From an uncultured Eubacteriales bacterium (lineage in GTDB: Bacteria; Bacillota; Clostridia; Christensenellales; CAG-314): DNA of 49,025 nt. The stretch is from contig CASEME010000009.1 of assembly GCA_949289125.1 (NCBI GenBank), forward strand, positions 1 through 49,025, read 5' to 3'. Both the position numbers and the translations under genes were made by a program. How positions within the stretch are numbered: position 1 is the first letter of the stretch; each line of letters begins with the position of its first letter. Below are positions 8,281-17,136 of the stretch, piece after piece. The notes beneath the pieces were generated by a model that worked only from the letters and a program-made list of their open reading frames with translations, was not told where the DNA came from and made no database searches.

Positions 8281-8306
8281 TGCGGAAAGGTTTTTGCCTT
8301 TCCGCA
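8281..8306 (-). other. Perfect hairpin between convergent yqeY and the peptidase gene
   Basis: A 10-bp perfect stem TGCGGAAAGG/CCTTTCCGCA with a 6-base loop. It lies downstream of the minus-strand peptidase gene and may protect or end its transcript, although no T-run follows on that strand. A smaller hairpin (8331-8349) lies closer to the gene. Confidence 0.5.
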
Positions 8307-8374
8307 TCGAGTTTGTTTGCAGCTATTTTGTTGCTACGTATTGTAGCAATAAGTGTGTATAAATTGCTCAATAG

Positions 8375-9862
8375 TTATTGTTGTACGGTCTTATCGTAAA
8401 TGATGTCTTTGCCTTCAATAAATGCGCTGAATACAGAAGAGGTATCTGCCCCAAACGCTTTTGTAAAGGCGTCTATCATTTGTTGAGGGTATGCAGTGGT
8501 CATGCGACATTGATTGAAATATGTTTGCAATGCTTTGGAAAACTTGCTTTCGCCCATTGTGTCATACAGGTTGTAAAACAGTATGCTACCTTTTACGTAC
8601 GTCATATATACGTACTCTTTGTCGTTGGAGTATTCATATATTGGGCGCAATGATGTATCCAACGAGCCGTTGTAGTGCGTCAGTACGTCAACATATGTGG
8701 TATATGCTTTGTACATTTGCTTTATTGTAGAAGAAAGTGTAGCAGTGTTGCTTTTGTCCATGGCAAGCATTGTCAAAAACTCTGTCAAACCTTCGTCCAT
8801 CCAAGCATTTTCAATTTGGTCGTTGCCTACAATGCCATAAAACCATTGATGTATTATTTCGTGTACAGTAGCTTCAAGATATTCGGTAGTGCCCGAAGAT
8901 ACCATAGCAAGGTTTGGATATTCCATACCGCCAAAACAAAAGTCAGTTTCTGCCACAACAAGCTCTTTGTATGGATATGTACTTACAAATTCGTTCATAA
9001 AGTTGAGCGTAGCTACAGCACTTGCCAAAGTGGCCTCAGGTGTCTTGTCGGCATAGTAATAGTAGCTTATCTGCGTATTACCTACCGTAGAAGTCAACTT
9101 TGTAAACTTATCAGACAGTACGGCTGCCCAATCTCTCACTGCTTTGGCGCTATAGTTGTATGTGGTCAAACTTGCGTCGCTGTTGTCTACCTCCAACAGG
9201 TCGCCCGTACAAGCTACCATATATGTGTTGGGTACAGTAATACTAACGTTGTAGCTAGCAATGTCGGTGACAAACGGATCTCCCGACGAGTAGTACGGAG
9301 TGGTGCTGTAATTGCCGTCTTTAACTACGCAAAGCACAGGATAAAAGTTGCCAAGGTTGACTGTGTTGTCTGTATATCCCAAGCGGTGTTCGATGTTGGC
9401 AAGCGTCACTTCATATACCATATCAATAGTGGCTTTTTGGTCGGGAAACAACGTAAAGCCAAGCGGTACGCTCAGTATGTCGCTGTCGTTGCCTTCAATT
9501 ACAAAAGCAACTTCCTGCTCGTTGACGGACACTACGTCCATAGTGATGTTGCCGTAGCTTTTTCCGTTGGGATATGCAGTTGTTTGATAAGAGTCGGGCA
9601 CAACAGAGTTAGCGGCGTCCTGTCTGTATTGATTGGCATAGATGTGAAATTTGACAGTTTCGAATGCATTGTCGCTTCTGTTGGTCATCTCTACTCGCTG
9701 ATGTGCCGAAAGTTTGTGGTTTTGGCTGTCGTAAGACAATGTCAAAGTGTAGTTGTCTGCACTTTGCGAAGCCTTTGTGAGGTAATCTCCGCCACTGCAT
9801 GCGGCAAGCACGCTAAGACAGAGCACTAACAACAAAATAATTGCCGATATTTTCTTCTTCAT
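8375..9862 (-). CDS. M1-family zinc metallopeptidase lipoprotein
   Basis: A secreted, membrane-anchored aminopeptidase-like enzyme of the gluzincin M1 family. The start chosen is ATG at 9862, preceded on the minus strand by GGGGGAG; the frame runs further upstream but without support. The 495-residue protein opens with a lipoprotein signal (lipobox LAAC, Cys22). A beta-rich N-terminal domain is followed by GGMEYPN, a variant of the M1 GxMEN substrate motif, and then HEIIH at 334-338 with the third zinc ligand Glu357, exactly the HExxH-x18-E spacing of M1. It probably trims peptides at the cell surface, which suits the peptide importer 1.4 kb away, although the two are not in one operon. It is shorter than classical PepN (near 850 residues) and lacks the C-terminal domains. 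Confidence 0.88.
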   Translation of the reverse strand: MKKKISAIILLLVLCLSVLAACSGGDYLTKASQSADNYTLTLSYDSQNHKLSAHQRVEMTNRSDNAFETVKFHIYANQYRQDAANSVVPDSYQTTAYPNGKSYGNITMDVVSVNEQEVAFVIEGNDSDILSVPLGFTLFPDQKATIDMVYEVTLANIEHRLGYTDNTVNLGNFYPVLCVVKDGNYSTTPYYSSGDPFVTDIASYNVSITVPNTYMVACTGDLLEVDNSDASLTTYNYSAKAVRDWAAVLSDKFTKLTSTVGNTQISYYYYADKTPEATLASAVATLNFMNEFVSTYPYKELVVAETDFCFGGMEYPNLAMVSSGTTEYLEATVHEIIHQWFYGIVGNDQIENAWMDEGLTEFLTMLAMDKSNTATLSSTIKQMYKAYTTYVDVLTHYNGSLDTSLRPIYEYSNDKEYVYMTYVKGSILFYNLYDTMGESKFSKALQTYFNQCRMTTAYPQQMIDAFTKAFGADTSSVFSAFIEGKDIIYDKTVQQ

Positions 9863-10303
9863 ATAGCTCCCCCGTATAGAGTTGTATCTATATGTGATTA
9901 TATGAAAGGCAGACAAGTTATATGACATCAACGCACCCGATAAATGCGCAACAAAGGATGTATTTTGTCGATAGGCACGATTGCTTTAGGGCAGTTGGTC
10001 ACTCAATAGCATATTGTGTTGCTTGTTACCCAATTTGATTGTTATATATAGATATATTTATATATAAGTAACTATATTATATATACTATATGCAGGCTAA
10101 TAGCGGTACAATACACATTCAATTTGTAAACAACAAAACTACACAGTGTGCAACAGAAGTTGTTGCCAAACAAGCAAAAGTTACTGTCAATATTTGTTGC
10201 AGATAAATTTGCCTTTTGCTCAATATTGGTATATAATTGGCTTGTTGTCAATATAATATAGTCTTAGACATTGGCAACAAATAGACCTTGGAGATGATAA
10301 TTT
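9863..10303. other. Divergent spacer between the peptidase and thpR
   Basis: About 440 bases without a gene, carrying the peptidase ribosome binding site at the left and the thpR promoter at the right. Around 10030-10092 lies a run of almost pure T/A alternation, easily melted DNA or a binding region for A+T-rich-DNA proteins. I find no small gene and no strong inverted repeat here. Confidence 0.5.
10209..10237 (+). promoter_or_regulatory. Promoter of thpR
   Basis: TTGCCT (10209-10214), 17-base spacer, TATAAT (10232-10237), about 60 bases before the start codon. Confidence 0.65.
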
Positions 10304-10849
10304 ATGCGATTGTTTATTGCGTTGCCGCTAACTCAATGCGCTACAAAAGCATTGCAACGTTGCACGGATAGTATTGCGCCACATCTAACAAGCGGTAGAA
10401 TAGTGGATAGCGACAACTACCATATTACACTATCCTTTTTGGGAGAGGTGTCGGAAAATAATCTTATCTATATTCAAAGTGCTATGGATGCAATCAAAGC
10501 AATGCCTGCACCCACATTGTCGTTTGTTGGCTTGGGCAATATACGTTCGTCAGAAATAGTGTGCGCAAAACTCAAAAAAAGCGATAAACTATTTGATTTG
10601 CAAAGTGCGCTTGCCAACGAGTTGGAACAACGCGGTTTTGCCGTGGAACATAGGGCATACCGTCCACACGTTACTCTTATACGCAAATATAAGTTCGATT
10701 TGCCTTTTGCCGAGGCTATTAAGTACGCGCAACTGTCCAATATGCCCTTTCAATGTGACCAAGTTACATTGTTCGAAACAATTTTTGGCAGCGGTGGAGT
10801 AAATTATCGCCCTGTATATACGGTAAAATTGCCGTCAAACAACGTCTGA
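10304..10849 (+). CDS. thpR: RNA 2',3'-cyclic phosphodiesterase (2'-5' RNA ligase family)
   Basis: A 181-residue member of the 2H phosphoesterase superfamily. Both catalytic His-x-Thr-x motifs are visible, HITL at 40-43 and HVTL at 122-125, at the usual spacing for ThpR/LigT. Family members hydrolyse 2',3'-cyclic phosphates at RNA ends to 2'-phosphates and can reversibly join 2'-5' ends; the cellular purpose in bacteria is not established. Length is typical. Start ATG at 10304 has GGAG about ten bases upstream. It stands alone between its own promoter and a weak stem-loop at 10858-10881. Confidence 0.9.
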   Translation: MRLFIALPLTQCATKALQRCTDSIAPHLTSGRIVDSDNYHITLSFLGEVSENNLIYIQSAMDAIKAMPAPTLSFVGLGNIRSSEIVCAKLKKSDKLFDLQSALANELEQRGFAVEHRAYRPHVTLIRKYKFDLPFAEAIKYAQLSNMPFQCDQVTLFETIFGSGGVNYRPVYTVKLPSNNV

Positions 10850-10857
10850 AAGCCCAC

Positions 10858-10881
10858 AAAATAGCACAAAAGTGTTATTTT
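10858..10881 (+). terminator. Probable stem-loop terminator of thpR
   Basis: A 10-bp A+T-rich stem AAAATAGCAC/GTGTTATTTT (one G-U pair) with loop AAAA just after the stop codon. The stem ends in four T but is followed by GCCC, so the call is modest. Confidence 0.5.
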
Positions 10882-10945
10882 GCCCAAAAAATTTGATAAA
10901 TAAACGCTCTAAAACAAAAAACAATAAGATTAACTGAAAAAATAG

Positions 10946-10975
10946 TTGACGGATACAGTTTTTTTGTGATAGAAT
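10946..10975 (+). promoter_or_regulatory. Promoter of the opp operon
   Basis: TTGACG (10946-10951), 18-base spacer, TAGAAT (10970-10975). Transcription from near 10982 would give an unusually long leader of about 290 bases before oppA. Confidence 0.7.
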
Positions 10976-10981
10976 ATCTGC

Positions 10982-11274
10982 ATTATTACAACAGTATAGT
11001 TACTCAACAAGAGTTGCGGTAAGTATTACTTGGTTGTTTTGCGTTAGACTGGAACTTAATAAAGTTAGTATTAACTCAGAATCAGCTCTGTAAGACGAAC
11101 ATTATACTCTTTTGAGTTGTATGTATGTTCGTGCGCGACAAAGTAGGTTTTGAGTTTTTTGTTTTTATACAAAAGCGTGCGAAAACGGCGACAGTCTACA
11201 AAGTCGCAAAATATGGTTTGTGCGGACAAATCCGTTAAAACATAAACAAACAAAACTATTATGGAGGTAACACA
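10982..11274 (+). promoter_or_regulatory. Long structured leader of oppA
   Basis: About 290 untranslated bases with no gene. The clearest structure is the hairpin 11095-11132: outer arms ACGAACAT/ATGTTCGT (8 bp) and inner arms ACTC/GAGT around TTTT. The oppA ribosome binding site GGAGG sits at the 3' end. The leader matches no riboswitch I can recognise; its length suggests control after transcription starts. Confidence 0.5.
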
Positions 11275-13455
11275 ATGAAAAAGGCAAAACTATTGGTTGC
11301 ATTGTTGCTTGTGCTTGTTATGGCATTGCCGTTGGCACTTGCTGCATGTAACAAGACGTCTCCTGTCGACGATAAAGACATCGTAGAAAGAACAGATTAT
11401 ACTTCTGTCTACGATAAGATCGGCAAAGATGTTACAATCGACATGGTTGAAGAAGGCGAAAACGGACTTGCTTATGTCACTGTTGATGGAGTTAAGTACG
11501 AACTCGGTATGGATTTCTTGTCTATGGCAATGGTATACAATACAACACCCATTGAAGACAATGAAGCTTACGACACTGCTGAAGAAATTTACAACGAGTG
11601 GTGGAAACTGTACATCTTGAGATGGAACTACCTTGTTCCCGAAGTACCCCTTTACTCCAACACATACTATGATGTTTACAATGCAAAAATTGGCAATTTC
11701 GTGACTACACCTTATTGGGCTCCGTCTGATGCTATTGTTGCAGCTACATCTACAGATGGCAAAGTAATAATGGGTGACACAACTGAACTTTCCGGTTCTT
11801 TCCGTAACAGCTCTTTCGGTAAGACAAGCCCTGGTGCTGGTGACCTTGCTGTTCAGGGTCTTACATCTGGTTATTCTACCGTTGTAACAGATCAAGAAGG
11901 TGCATTTGGTTGGGCAGATACAAGTATCGTTAAGTCTCACGAAATGACACAAAACAAAGATGGTACATTGACATTTACCATTGAAATTGCAAATGGCTTG
12001 AAATTTAGCGATGGTAGTGCAATCACAGCTAAAAACTATGTTGCAAGTATACTTGCATACAGCAACCCTGTTATGGGTGAAGCAGGTGGTACTACTTCTA
12101 CAGGTATGTACTATGTTGGCTATGATAGCTTTGTAAAGAACACTACTGGCGGTAAAGATGCTGTATTCTCTGGCGTAAGACTGTACAGCGACAATGCATA
12201 CAAATTCTCTTTGCAGGTATCTGCAGATTATGCTAACTACTATTATGTAGACTTGTATGCTTCTGTAAGTCCTGTTCCTATGAAGTTGTACTTTGGTACA
12301 TACGACATCAAAGATGATGGCAACGGTTGCTACATTGAAGAAGGCTTCTACGCTACCGAACAAAAAGACGGTATCAAAAGCTACACAATGGCAGCTACTA
12401 TCGAGAAAAATGTTCACAACACAGATCCTACAGCTATTCCTTATTCTGGTCCATATATAGTATCTAAGTGGGACGAAAGCAATAGTGAAGCTACTCTTAC
12501 ACTTAACACCAATTACAAGGGCGACCACCGTGGTCAGGCAACTATCCAAACAATAGTATATCGTCTTATCGTTTCTGAGACACAGCTTGACCAGTTGAAG
12601 AAGGGTGAAATTGATATCTTGGCAGGTGTTACAGGCGCTACAGACACAGAAGCTGCTTTGGCAGTAGTAGACAACGTTAAGTTCAAAGAAACTCACTATG
12701 ACCGTGCTGGTTATGGTAAGTTGGCATTTGTTTGCGACTTTGGACCTACACAGTTTACATCTGCAAGACAGGCTGTTATGTATTCTATCAACCGTCCTGA
12801 CTATGCTCAAACATTTACAGGCGGTCACGGCTCCGTTGTTCATGGTCCGTACTATACAGGTATGGCTGCTTATGTAGCTAACGCTGACGAATTGGAAGCA
12901 AAACTCAACACATACGAATTTAACGTAAACAAAGCTAACGAAGTTTTGGACGAAGGTGGTTGGGTATATAACGAGAAAGGTGAGACTTTTGACGCTACCA
13001 AAGACGCTGTTCGTTACAAGAAGTTGAGTGGTTACGAACTTTCTTATGACAACCTTCACTTTGCATCTACCGATGGTAAGTATAAGACAGTTAAAGTTAA
13101 CGGCGAATACTATATGCCTTTGGTTATCAACTGGATGGGCACACAGCCTAACACAGTTACCGACTTGTTGATTACTGCTTGGCAGACAAGTGCTAACTCC
13201 ACAACTAAGATTGGTATGTACATCACCTATACATCTGGTGACTTCAATACCGCTTTGTACGGAGAATATTATCAGATGTCTGCTTACGGATTCAGCGGAA
13301 CAGCAACATACGGTGCAGTTAACTTTGCAACAGGCTTCACAAGTACAGTGTATGATCAATCTTACTACTGGACAATCAATCCTGATATGTATGCTGACTA
13401 CAACAGCAACCTTATGATGGATGAAGCTGACTTCTATGCTAACTACAGCAAATAA
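11275..13455 (+). CDS. oppA: Oligopeptide-binding lipoprotein (ABC importer, SBP family 5)
   Basis: The extracellular peptide receptor of the importer encoded downstream. The 726-residue precursor begins with a lipoprotein signal ending in LALAAC (Cys25), so it would be lipid-anchored outside the membrane. The core reads as a family-5 solute-binding protein: NGLKFSDGSAITAKNYV near residues 240-260, the usual marker segment, and repeated aromatic-rich segments to the end. At 726 residues it is longer than typical OppA (540-600); the excess is mostly in the first 200 residues. Start ATG follows GGAGG at good spacing. Two overlapping hairpins separate it from oppB, a common way to make more receptor than permease. 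The bound ligand cannot be read from sequence. Confidence 0.9.
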   Translation: MKKAKLLVALLLVLVMALPLALAACNKTSPVDDKDIVERTDYTSVYDKIGKDVTIDMVEEGENGLAYVTVDGVKYELGMDFLSMAMVYNTTPIEDNEAYDTAEEIYNEWWKLYILRWNYLVPEVPLYSNTYYDVYNAKIGNFVTTPYWAPSDAIVAATSTDGKVIMGDTTELSGSFRNSSFGKTSPGAGDLAVQGLTSGYSTVVTDQEGAFGWADTSIVKSHEMTQNKDGTLTFTIEIANGLKFSDGSAITAKNYVASILAYSNPVMGEAGGTTSTGMYYVGYDSFVKNTTGGKDAVFSGVRLYSDNAYKFSLQVSADYANYYYVDLYASVSPVPMKLYFGTYDIKDDGNGCYIEEGFYATEQKDGIKSYTMAATIEKNVHNTDPTAIPYSGPYIVSKWDESNSEATLTLNTNYKGDHRGQATIQTIVYRLIVSETQLDQLKKGEIDILAGVTGATDTEAALAVVDNVKFKETHYDRAGYGKLAFVCDFGPTQFTSARQAVMYSINRPDYAQTFTGGHGSVVHGPYYTGMAAYVANADELEAKLNTYEFNVNKANEVLDEGGWVYNEKGETFDATKDAVRYKKLSGYELSYDNLHFASTDGKYKTVKVNGEYYMPLVINWMGTQPNTVTDLLITAWQTSANSTTKIGMYITYTSGDFNTALYGEYYQMSAYGFSGTATYGAVNFATGFTSTVYDQSYYWTINPDMYADYNSNLMMDEADFYANYSK

Positions 13456-13492
13456 GCAATAAGATAGTTTATTTGAAATAGTTCTTATGTAG

Positions 13493-13593
13493 TAAATGTA
13501 GGGATGACGTTAATGTCACTCATTAGCGTTGTTCCTACTATTTACGCATAGCAAACGACATTTTTCGCTATTTTGTTGCTTGCTATGCGTAAA
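13493..13593 (+). promoter_or_regulatory. Two overlapping hairpins between oppA and oppB
   Basis: The first hairpin (13493-13544) is long and imperfect with a CGTTAATG/CATTAGCG tip. The second (13541-13593) has a 14-bp perfect stem TTTACGCATAGCAA/TTGCTATGCGTAAA. They share bases 13541-13544, so their outer pairs compete. Neither has a terminator T-tract. They probably lower read-through or block 3' decay so that oppA mRNA exceeds oppB-F mRNA (inference). Confidence 0.6.
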
Positions 13594-13622
13594 TATAAAC
13601 AAAACAAAATTTGGGAGGACGT

Positions 13623-14639
13623 ATGGCTAAATATATTTTGAAGCGTATTTTGTACATACTGCTCGTATTTATCATACTGTCGTTTTTGGTGTTCAGTATT
13701 TACAACATGATACCTAACGACAAAGCTGCGGCTGCAGCAAGAGAAGAAATAAAAAACAACAATAAGCTCAATTATGAAGAGCGTTATTTGTATTGGCAAC
13801 GTCGCTATGGTTTGGACGGTAATCTTATACAACGTTATTTGAGATGGCTTGGTCTGTATCCTTTTTATGACGGTTCATACCAAGGTATGTTGCAGGGTTA
13901 TCTCGGTACTTCTATTACGCAAGGTAGACCTGTTTCAGAAGTAATTGCCGAACCTATGCAAAACACAATATTCATCAATATATTTGCCACAATCCTCGCA
14001 CTCGGTATTACTATACCTTTGGGTATTTTCTGTGCGGTAAAACGTGGTAGTAAGCGTGACCTTGCCGTGCAAGTGGGTACCATTGTTGGATACAGTACAC
14101 CGGTATTTATAATAGCTATACTGTTTATTTGGTTATTTTCGGTAGTATTAGGTATATTCCCTGTATCCGGTATGGGAACTCCAGGTGCTGATTATACAGG
14201 TTTCCGCTGGTTTATTGACAGAATGTATTATCTTGCGTTGCCCCTTATTGTTATGACGTTCTGCTCTCTTGGCGGCATGACAAGATATGTGCGCGCCTCT
14301 ATGATAGAAGCACTTTCTTTGGACTGTATTCGTACGGCTCGAGCTAAGGGCGTAAAAGAACAAGTTGTTATTTATAGCCACGCTTGGCGCAATGCTCTGA
14401 TACCTATCGTTACCCTTGTTATCGGATGGTTTTTGAGTATTTTCTCTGGTTCTATAATGATTGAGAATATATTCGGACTTAACGGTGTCGGTAAGGTATA
14501 TTATGACGCATTGAACAACAATGACAATGAGGTAGTGCTTGCATTGCAGATGTTCTACATCTTTATTGCACTTGCAGGCAACCTTGTGATTGACTTGGCA
14601 TATGGATTTATTGATCCGCGTATTCGTATATCTAAATAA
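13623..14639 (+). CDS. oppB: Oligopeptide ABC importer permease OppB
   Basis: First membrane subunit of the peptide importer. The 338 residues show an N-terminal helix typical of OppB/DppB (MAKYILKRILYILLVFIILS), an extracytoplasmic loop, and five further helices of the binding-protein-dependent transport domain. The cytoplasmic EAA-like coupling loop is near residues 235-265 (SLDCIRTARAKGVKEQVV), which contacts the ATPases. The start chosen is ATG at 13623 with GGGAGG nine bases upstream; a TTG twelve bases earlier is in frame but overlaps that site. Length and motifs are normal for the family, in contrast to OppC and OppF of the same operon. Confidence 0.93.
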   Translation: MAKYILKRILYILLVFIILSFLVFSIYNMIPNDKAAAAAREEIKNNNKLNYEERYLYWQRRYGLDGNLIQRYLRWLGLYPFYDGSYQGMLQGYLGTSITQGRPVSEVIAEPMQNTIFINIFATILALGITIPLGIFCAVKRGSKRDLAVQVGTIVGYSTPVFIIAILFIWLFSVVLGIFPVSGMGTPGADYTGFRWFIDRMYYLALPLIVMTFCSLGGMTRYVRASMIEALSLDCIRTARAKGVKEQVVIYSHAWRNALIPIVTLVIGWFLSIFSGSIMIENIFGLNGVGKVYYDALNNNDNEVVLALQMFYIFIALAGNLVIDLAYGFIDPRIRISK

Positions 14640-14654
14640 GGAGGTGGCTGACTG

Positions 14655-17123
14655 ATGGCTAACAAAAAAGATAATCAAGAAAATAAAGTCGTTAATCCAA
14701 CCACCGAAGTTACTTCTGAAAAACAAACTAAAACGACTACAAGAAAAACAACTTCAACAAGTGCGACAAAAAAGTCTGGTACAACTTCTTCAACTAAGAC
14801 AAGTACTTCAAGTGCTTCCAAAAAGTCTTCAGCTGTATCAAGTAGTACAAAGAAAGCAACATCGACAAGTACAAAGAAGTCATCATCTACAAGTGCAAAG
14901 GCTGCTAAATCTAAGACTTCTGAGCGTGTGGAAGCTAATGAAGAAACAAAGTTGGTTGCAGAACAAACAGTTGAAACAACAAACGCGCCAGAAAGCATAG
15001 TGGATGTAAGCAATGTAGAAGCTGCTGAAGTTGAAGTGCCTGCTGCAGATATGGAGTCAGTGGTTGAGAAGGCAAGCCTTGAAGTACCTACAACTCCTAT
15101 GGGGCTTTCTGAGCAACCTTTGCCAATGGCAGAGAAAGCGAAAAAAGAACCTGTGGATCCAATGAAAGATGATGGTTTTTGGGCAAAATGCAAACACGGT
15201 TTGTCCGTGGCAGGCAACGCATGCGTCAACGCAGGCAAAACTGTATGGCGTTGGACAAAGCGTACCTTTATGGGTGCAAGCAAGGAACTGACTGATGATG
15301 AAAAGTTCCGTGTGGAAAATATCGAAAGTCCTGCCAAACAGATGGTTAAGACTTTTATGCGCAGAAGGGTGGCTATTGTTGCTCTCGTTGTATTGATATT
15401 GATGTTTGCGTTGGTGTTTATTGGTCCGTTGTTTGTACCTATGGACGTCAACTATACAGACGCATTGCAGCAGAATATTGCGCCAAACTATTCAATGCGC
15501 AAAGTGCCCAATGCACTGAAAAACGATATTAAAAGTATATCAGGATTTTCCAATTTTACTGTAGGTGTTAGCAATAGTGGTGGTTTGTACATATGGGGCG
15601 ACACAAAACTTCGTGTGCAAGGCATCAATCTTGCCGATTTCCCCGAAGAGATTACTGGTGATAATGTGGCTTTTGCTGCAGCTGGTAAAGACCATATAGT
15701 TGCTATTACAACCGATGGCAAAGTAGTTTGTTGGGGTAACTCTACTAATGGTCAGTTGGGAGATAAGACCGGAACAGGCATATTGAGTATGCCCGAAGAA
15801 TTGAAAAACGGCACCATTGATGTCAACAATGTTAGACAAGTGGTTTGCGGTTATCAGGCAAGTGCCATCGTTATGAAAGACGGCACAATCTACGTTTGGG
15901 GTAACACCAATACTGTTACTAATATGTCTTACTTTGTAGGTAAGCAAGATGTTGCAAAAGTTGCTTTTACCAACAGTACTTTGGTTGCAGTTTTGGAAGA
16001 TGGAACATTTACTGCTGGTAATTCCAACTCGTTTACATCTGTTGTATCGTCCAAAGGTACTGTCACAGGCAAATTGAATACATATTTGCAGGGCAAAAAA
16101 GTAGTTGACGTAGCTGCTACTAACTACTCAATAGCTCTCGTGCTTGATGATGGTGAGTTGGTGTTGTCTGGTGCATTTTCCGATGATATAGACCTTATTC
16201 CCGAACTTCCCGAAGGGGAAACATTTGTCAAAGTAGTGGGCGGCACTCGTCACTTTGTTGTATTAAGTAGTGCTAACAAGGCTTATGGCTGGGGACATAA
16301 CTTCTATGGTCAGTCCGGTTTTTCCGGTGTGGAAAATGTAAGCGATATTTATGCAGGCTCACTGCAAACCTACCTTGTGGGCGACAAAGACAATCTTACC
16401 AATTCTTACGGATTGAAAGGTTATCTTATGGGCACAGACTCTATGGGACGTGATATATTTACCCGTATTATTCACGGCGGTAAGATGACCATGACAGTAG
16501 GTGCAGTTGCGGTTATTGTATCTTCGATTATTGCTATTATAGTTGGCTGTGTATCAGGATACTTTGGCGGCTGGGTGGATATGTTGCTTATGCGCATAAC
16601 CGAAATTTGTTCGGCTATACCTTTCTTGCCGTTTGCTATGATGCTGTCCCTTGTTATACGCAACTACAATGTTAGCGAAACAATGCGTATAGTAATAATA
16701 ATGATAATGTTAGGCTTGTTGTCTTGGCCCAGTCTTGCACGTATGATAAGAGGACAAGTGCTTGCCGAACGTGAAAAAGAGTTTGTTATTGCTGCAAAAG
16801 CAATGGGTATCAAGGAAAGTCGAATAGCTTTTAAGCATATTTTACCTAACGTTATATCGGTAATATTAGTAAGTATGACGTTGGACTTTGCGGGCTGTAT
16901 GTTGACTGAGTCTTCACTGTCCTACTTAGGTTTTGGTGTTCAGCAACCGCAACCTACATGGGGTAATATGCTAAATGGTGCTAACAACAGTATTGTCATT
17001 CAAAATTATTGGTGGCAATGGTTGTTCCCTGCATTATTCCTTGCAATAGCTACTATATCTATCAATATCATTGGTGATACGTTGCGCGATGTAATGGATC
17101 CCAAGAGTACTCAGGATAAGTAA
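14655..17123 (+). CDS. oppC: OppC-type permease with inserted RCC1 beta-propeller and long low-complexity N-terminus
   Basis: Second membrane subunit of the importer, but 822 residues against about 300 normally. Order: residues 1-95 Ser/Thr/Lys-rich low complexity; 95-165 acidic, Val/Glu-rich; 165-235 basic, linking to transmembrane helix 1 (about 238-260, VAIVALVVLILMFALVFIGP); 290-583 six RCC1-type repeats and a partial seventh, marked by LYIWGDT, VVCWGNSTNGQLGD, IYVWGNT and YGWGHNFYGQSGF; then the OppC motif GTDSMGRDIFTRII at about 592-605 and the five-helix permease core with coupling loop AAKAMGIKESRIAFKHI near 715-731. The frame is unbroken and codon use matches the neighbours. The propeller would sit outside the membrane next to OppA. 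Start ATG follows AAGGAGG. Confidence 0.9.
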   Translation: MANKKDNQENKVVNPTTEVTSEKQTKTTTRKTTSTSATKKSGTTSSTKTSTSSASKKSSAVSSSTKKATSTSTKKSSSTSAKAAKSKTSERVEANEETKLVAEQTVETTNAPESIVDVSNVEAAEVEVPAADMESVVEKASLEVPTTPMGLSEQPLPMAEKAKKEPVDPMKDDGFWAKCKHGLSVAGNACVNAGKTVWRWTKRTFMGASKELTDDEKFRVENIESPAKQMVKTFMRRRVAIVALVVLILMFALVFIGPLFVPMDVNYTDALQQNIAPNYSMRKVPNALKNDIKSISGFSNFTVGVSNSGGLYIWGDTKLRVQGINLADFPEEITGDNVAFAAAGKDHIVAITTDGKVVCWGNSTNGQLGDKTGTGILSMPEELKNGTIDVNNVRQVVCGYQASAIVMKDGTIYVWGNTNTVTNMSYFVGKQDVAKVAFTNSTLVAVLEDGTFTAGNSNSFTSVVSSKGTVTGKLNTYLQGKKVVDVAATNYSIALVLDDGELVLSGAFSDDIDLIPELPEGETFVKVVGGTRHFVVLSSANKAYGWGHNFYGQSGFSGVENVSDIYAGSLQTYLVGDKDNLTNSYGLKGYLMGTDSMGRDIFTRIIHGGKMTMTVGAVAVIVSSIIAIIVGCVSGYFGGWVDMLLMRITEICSAIPFLPFAMMLSLVIRNYNVSETMRIVIIMIMLGLLSWPSLARMIRGQVLAEREKEFVIAAKAMGIKESRIAFKHILPNVISVILVSMTLDFAGCMLTESSLSYLGFGVQQPQPTWGNMLNGANNSIVIQNYWWQWLFPALFLAIATISINIIGDTLRDVMDPKSTQDK

Positions 17124-17136
17124 GGAGGTTTAGCAC

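Noticed and set aside
10030-10092. The TA-alternating tract as a replication origin
   Set aside because: No DnaA-box cluster and no dnaA or dnaN gene nearby; it fits an A+T-rich divergent spacer.
11290-13359. A 689-codon minus-strand open frame opposite oppA
   Set aside because: Antisense shadow of a clear lipoprotein gene; composition is unlike a protein and no start signal is present.
14655-17123. OppC as two genes joined by a frameshift or sequencing error
   Set aside because: One frame runs through tail, helix 1, propeller and permease without a stop, with no internal ribosome binding site and with uniform codon use.
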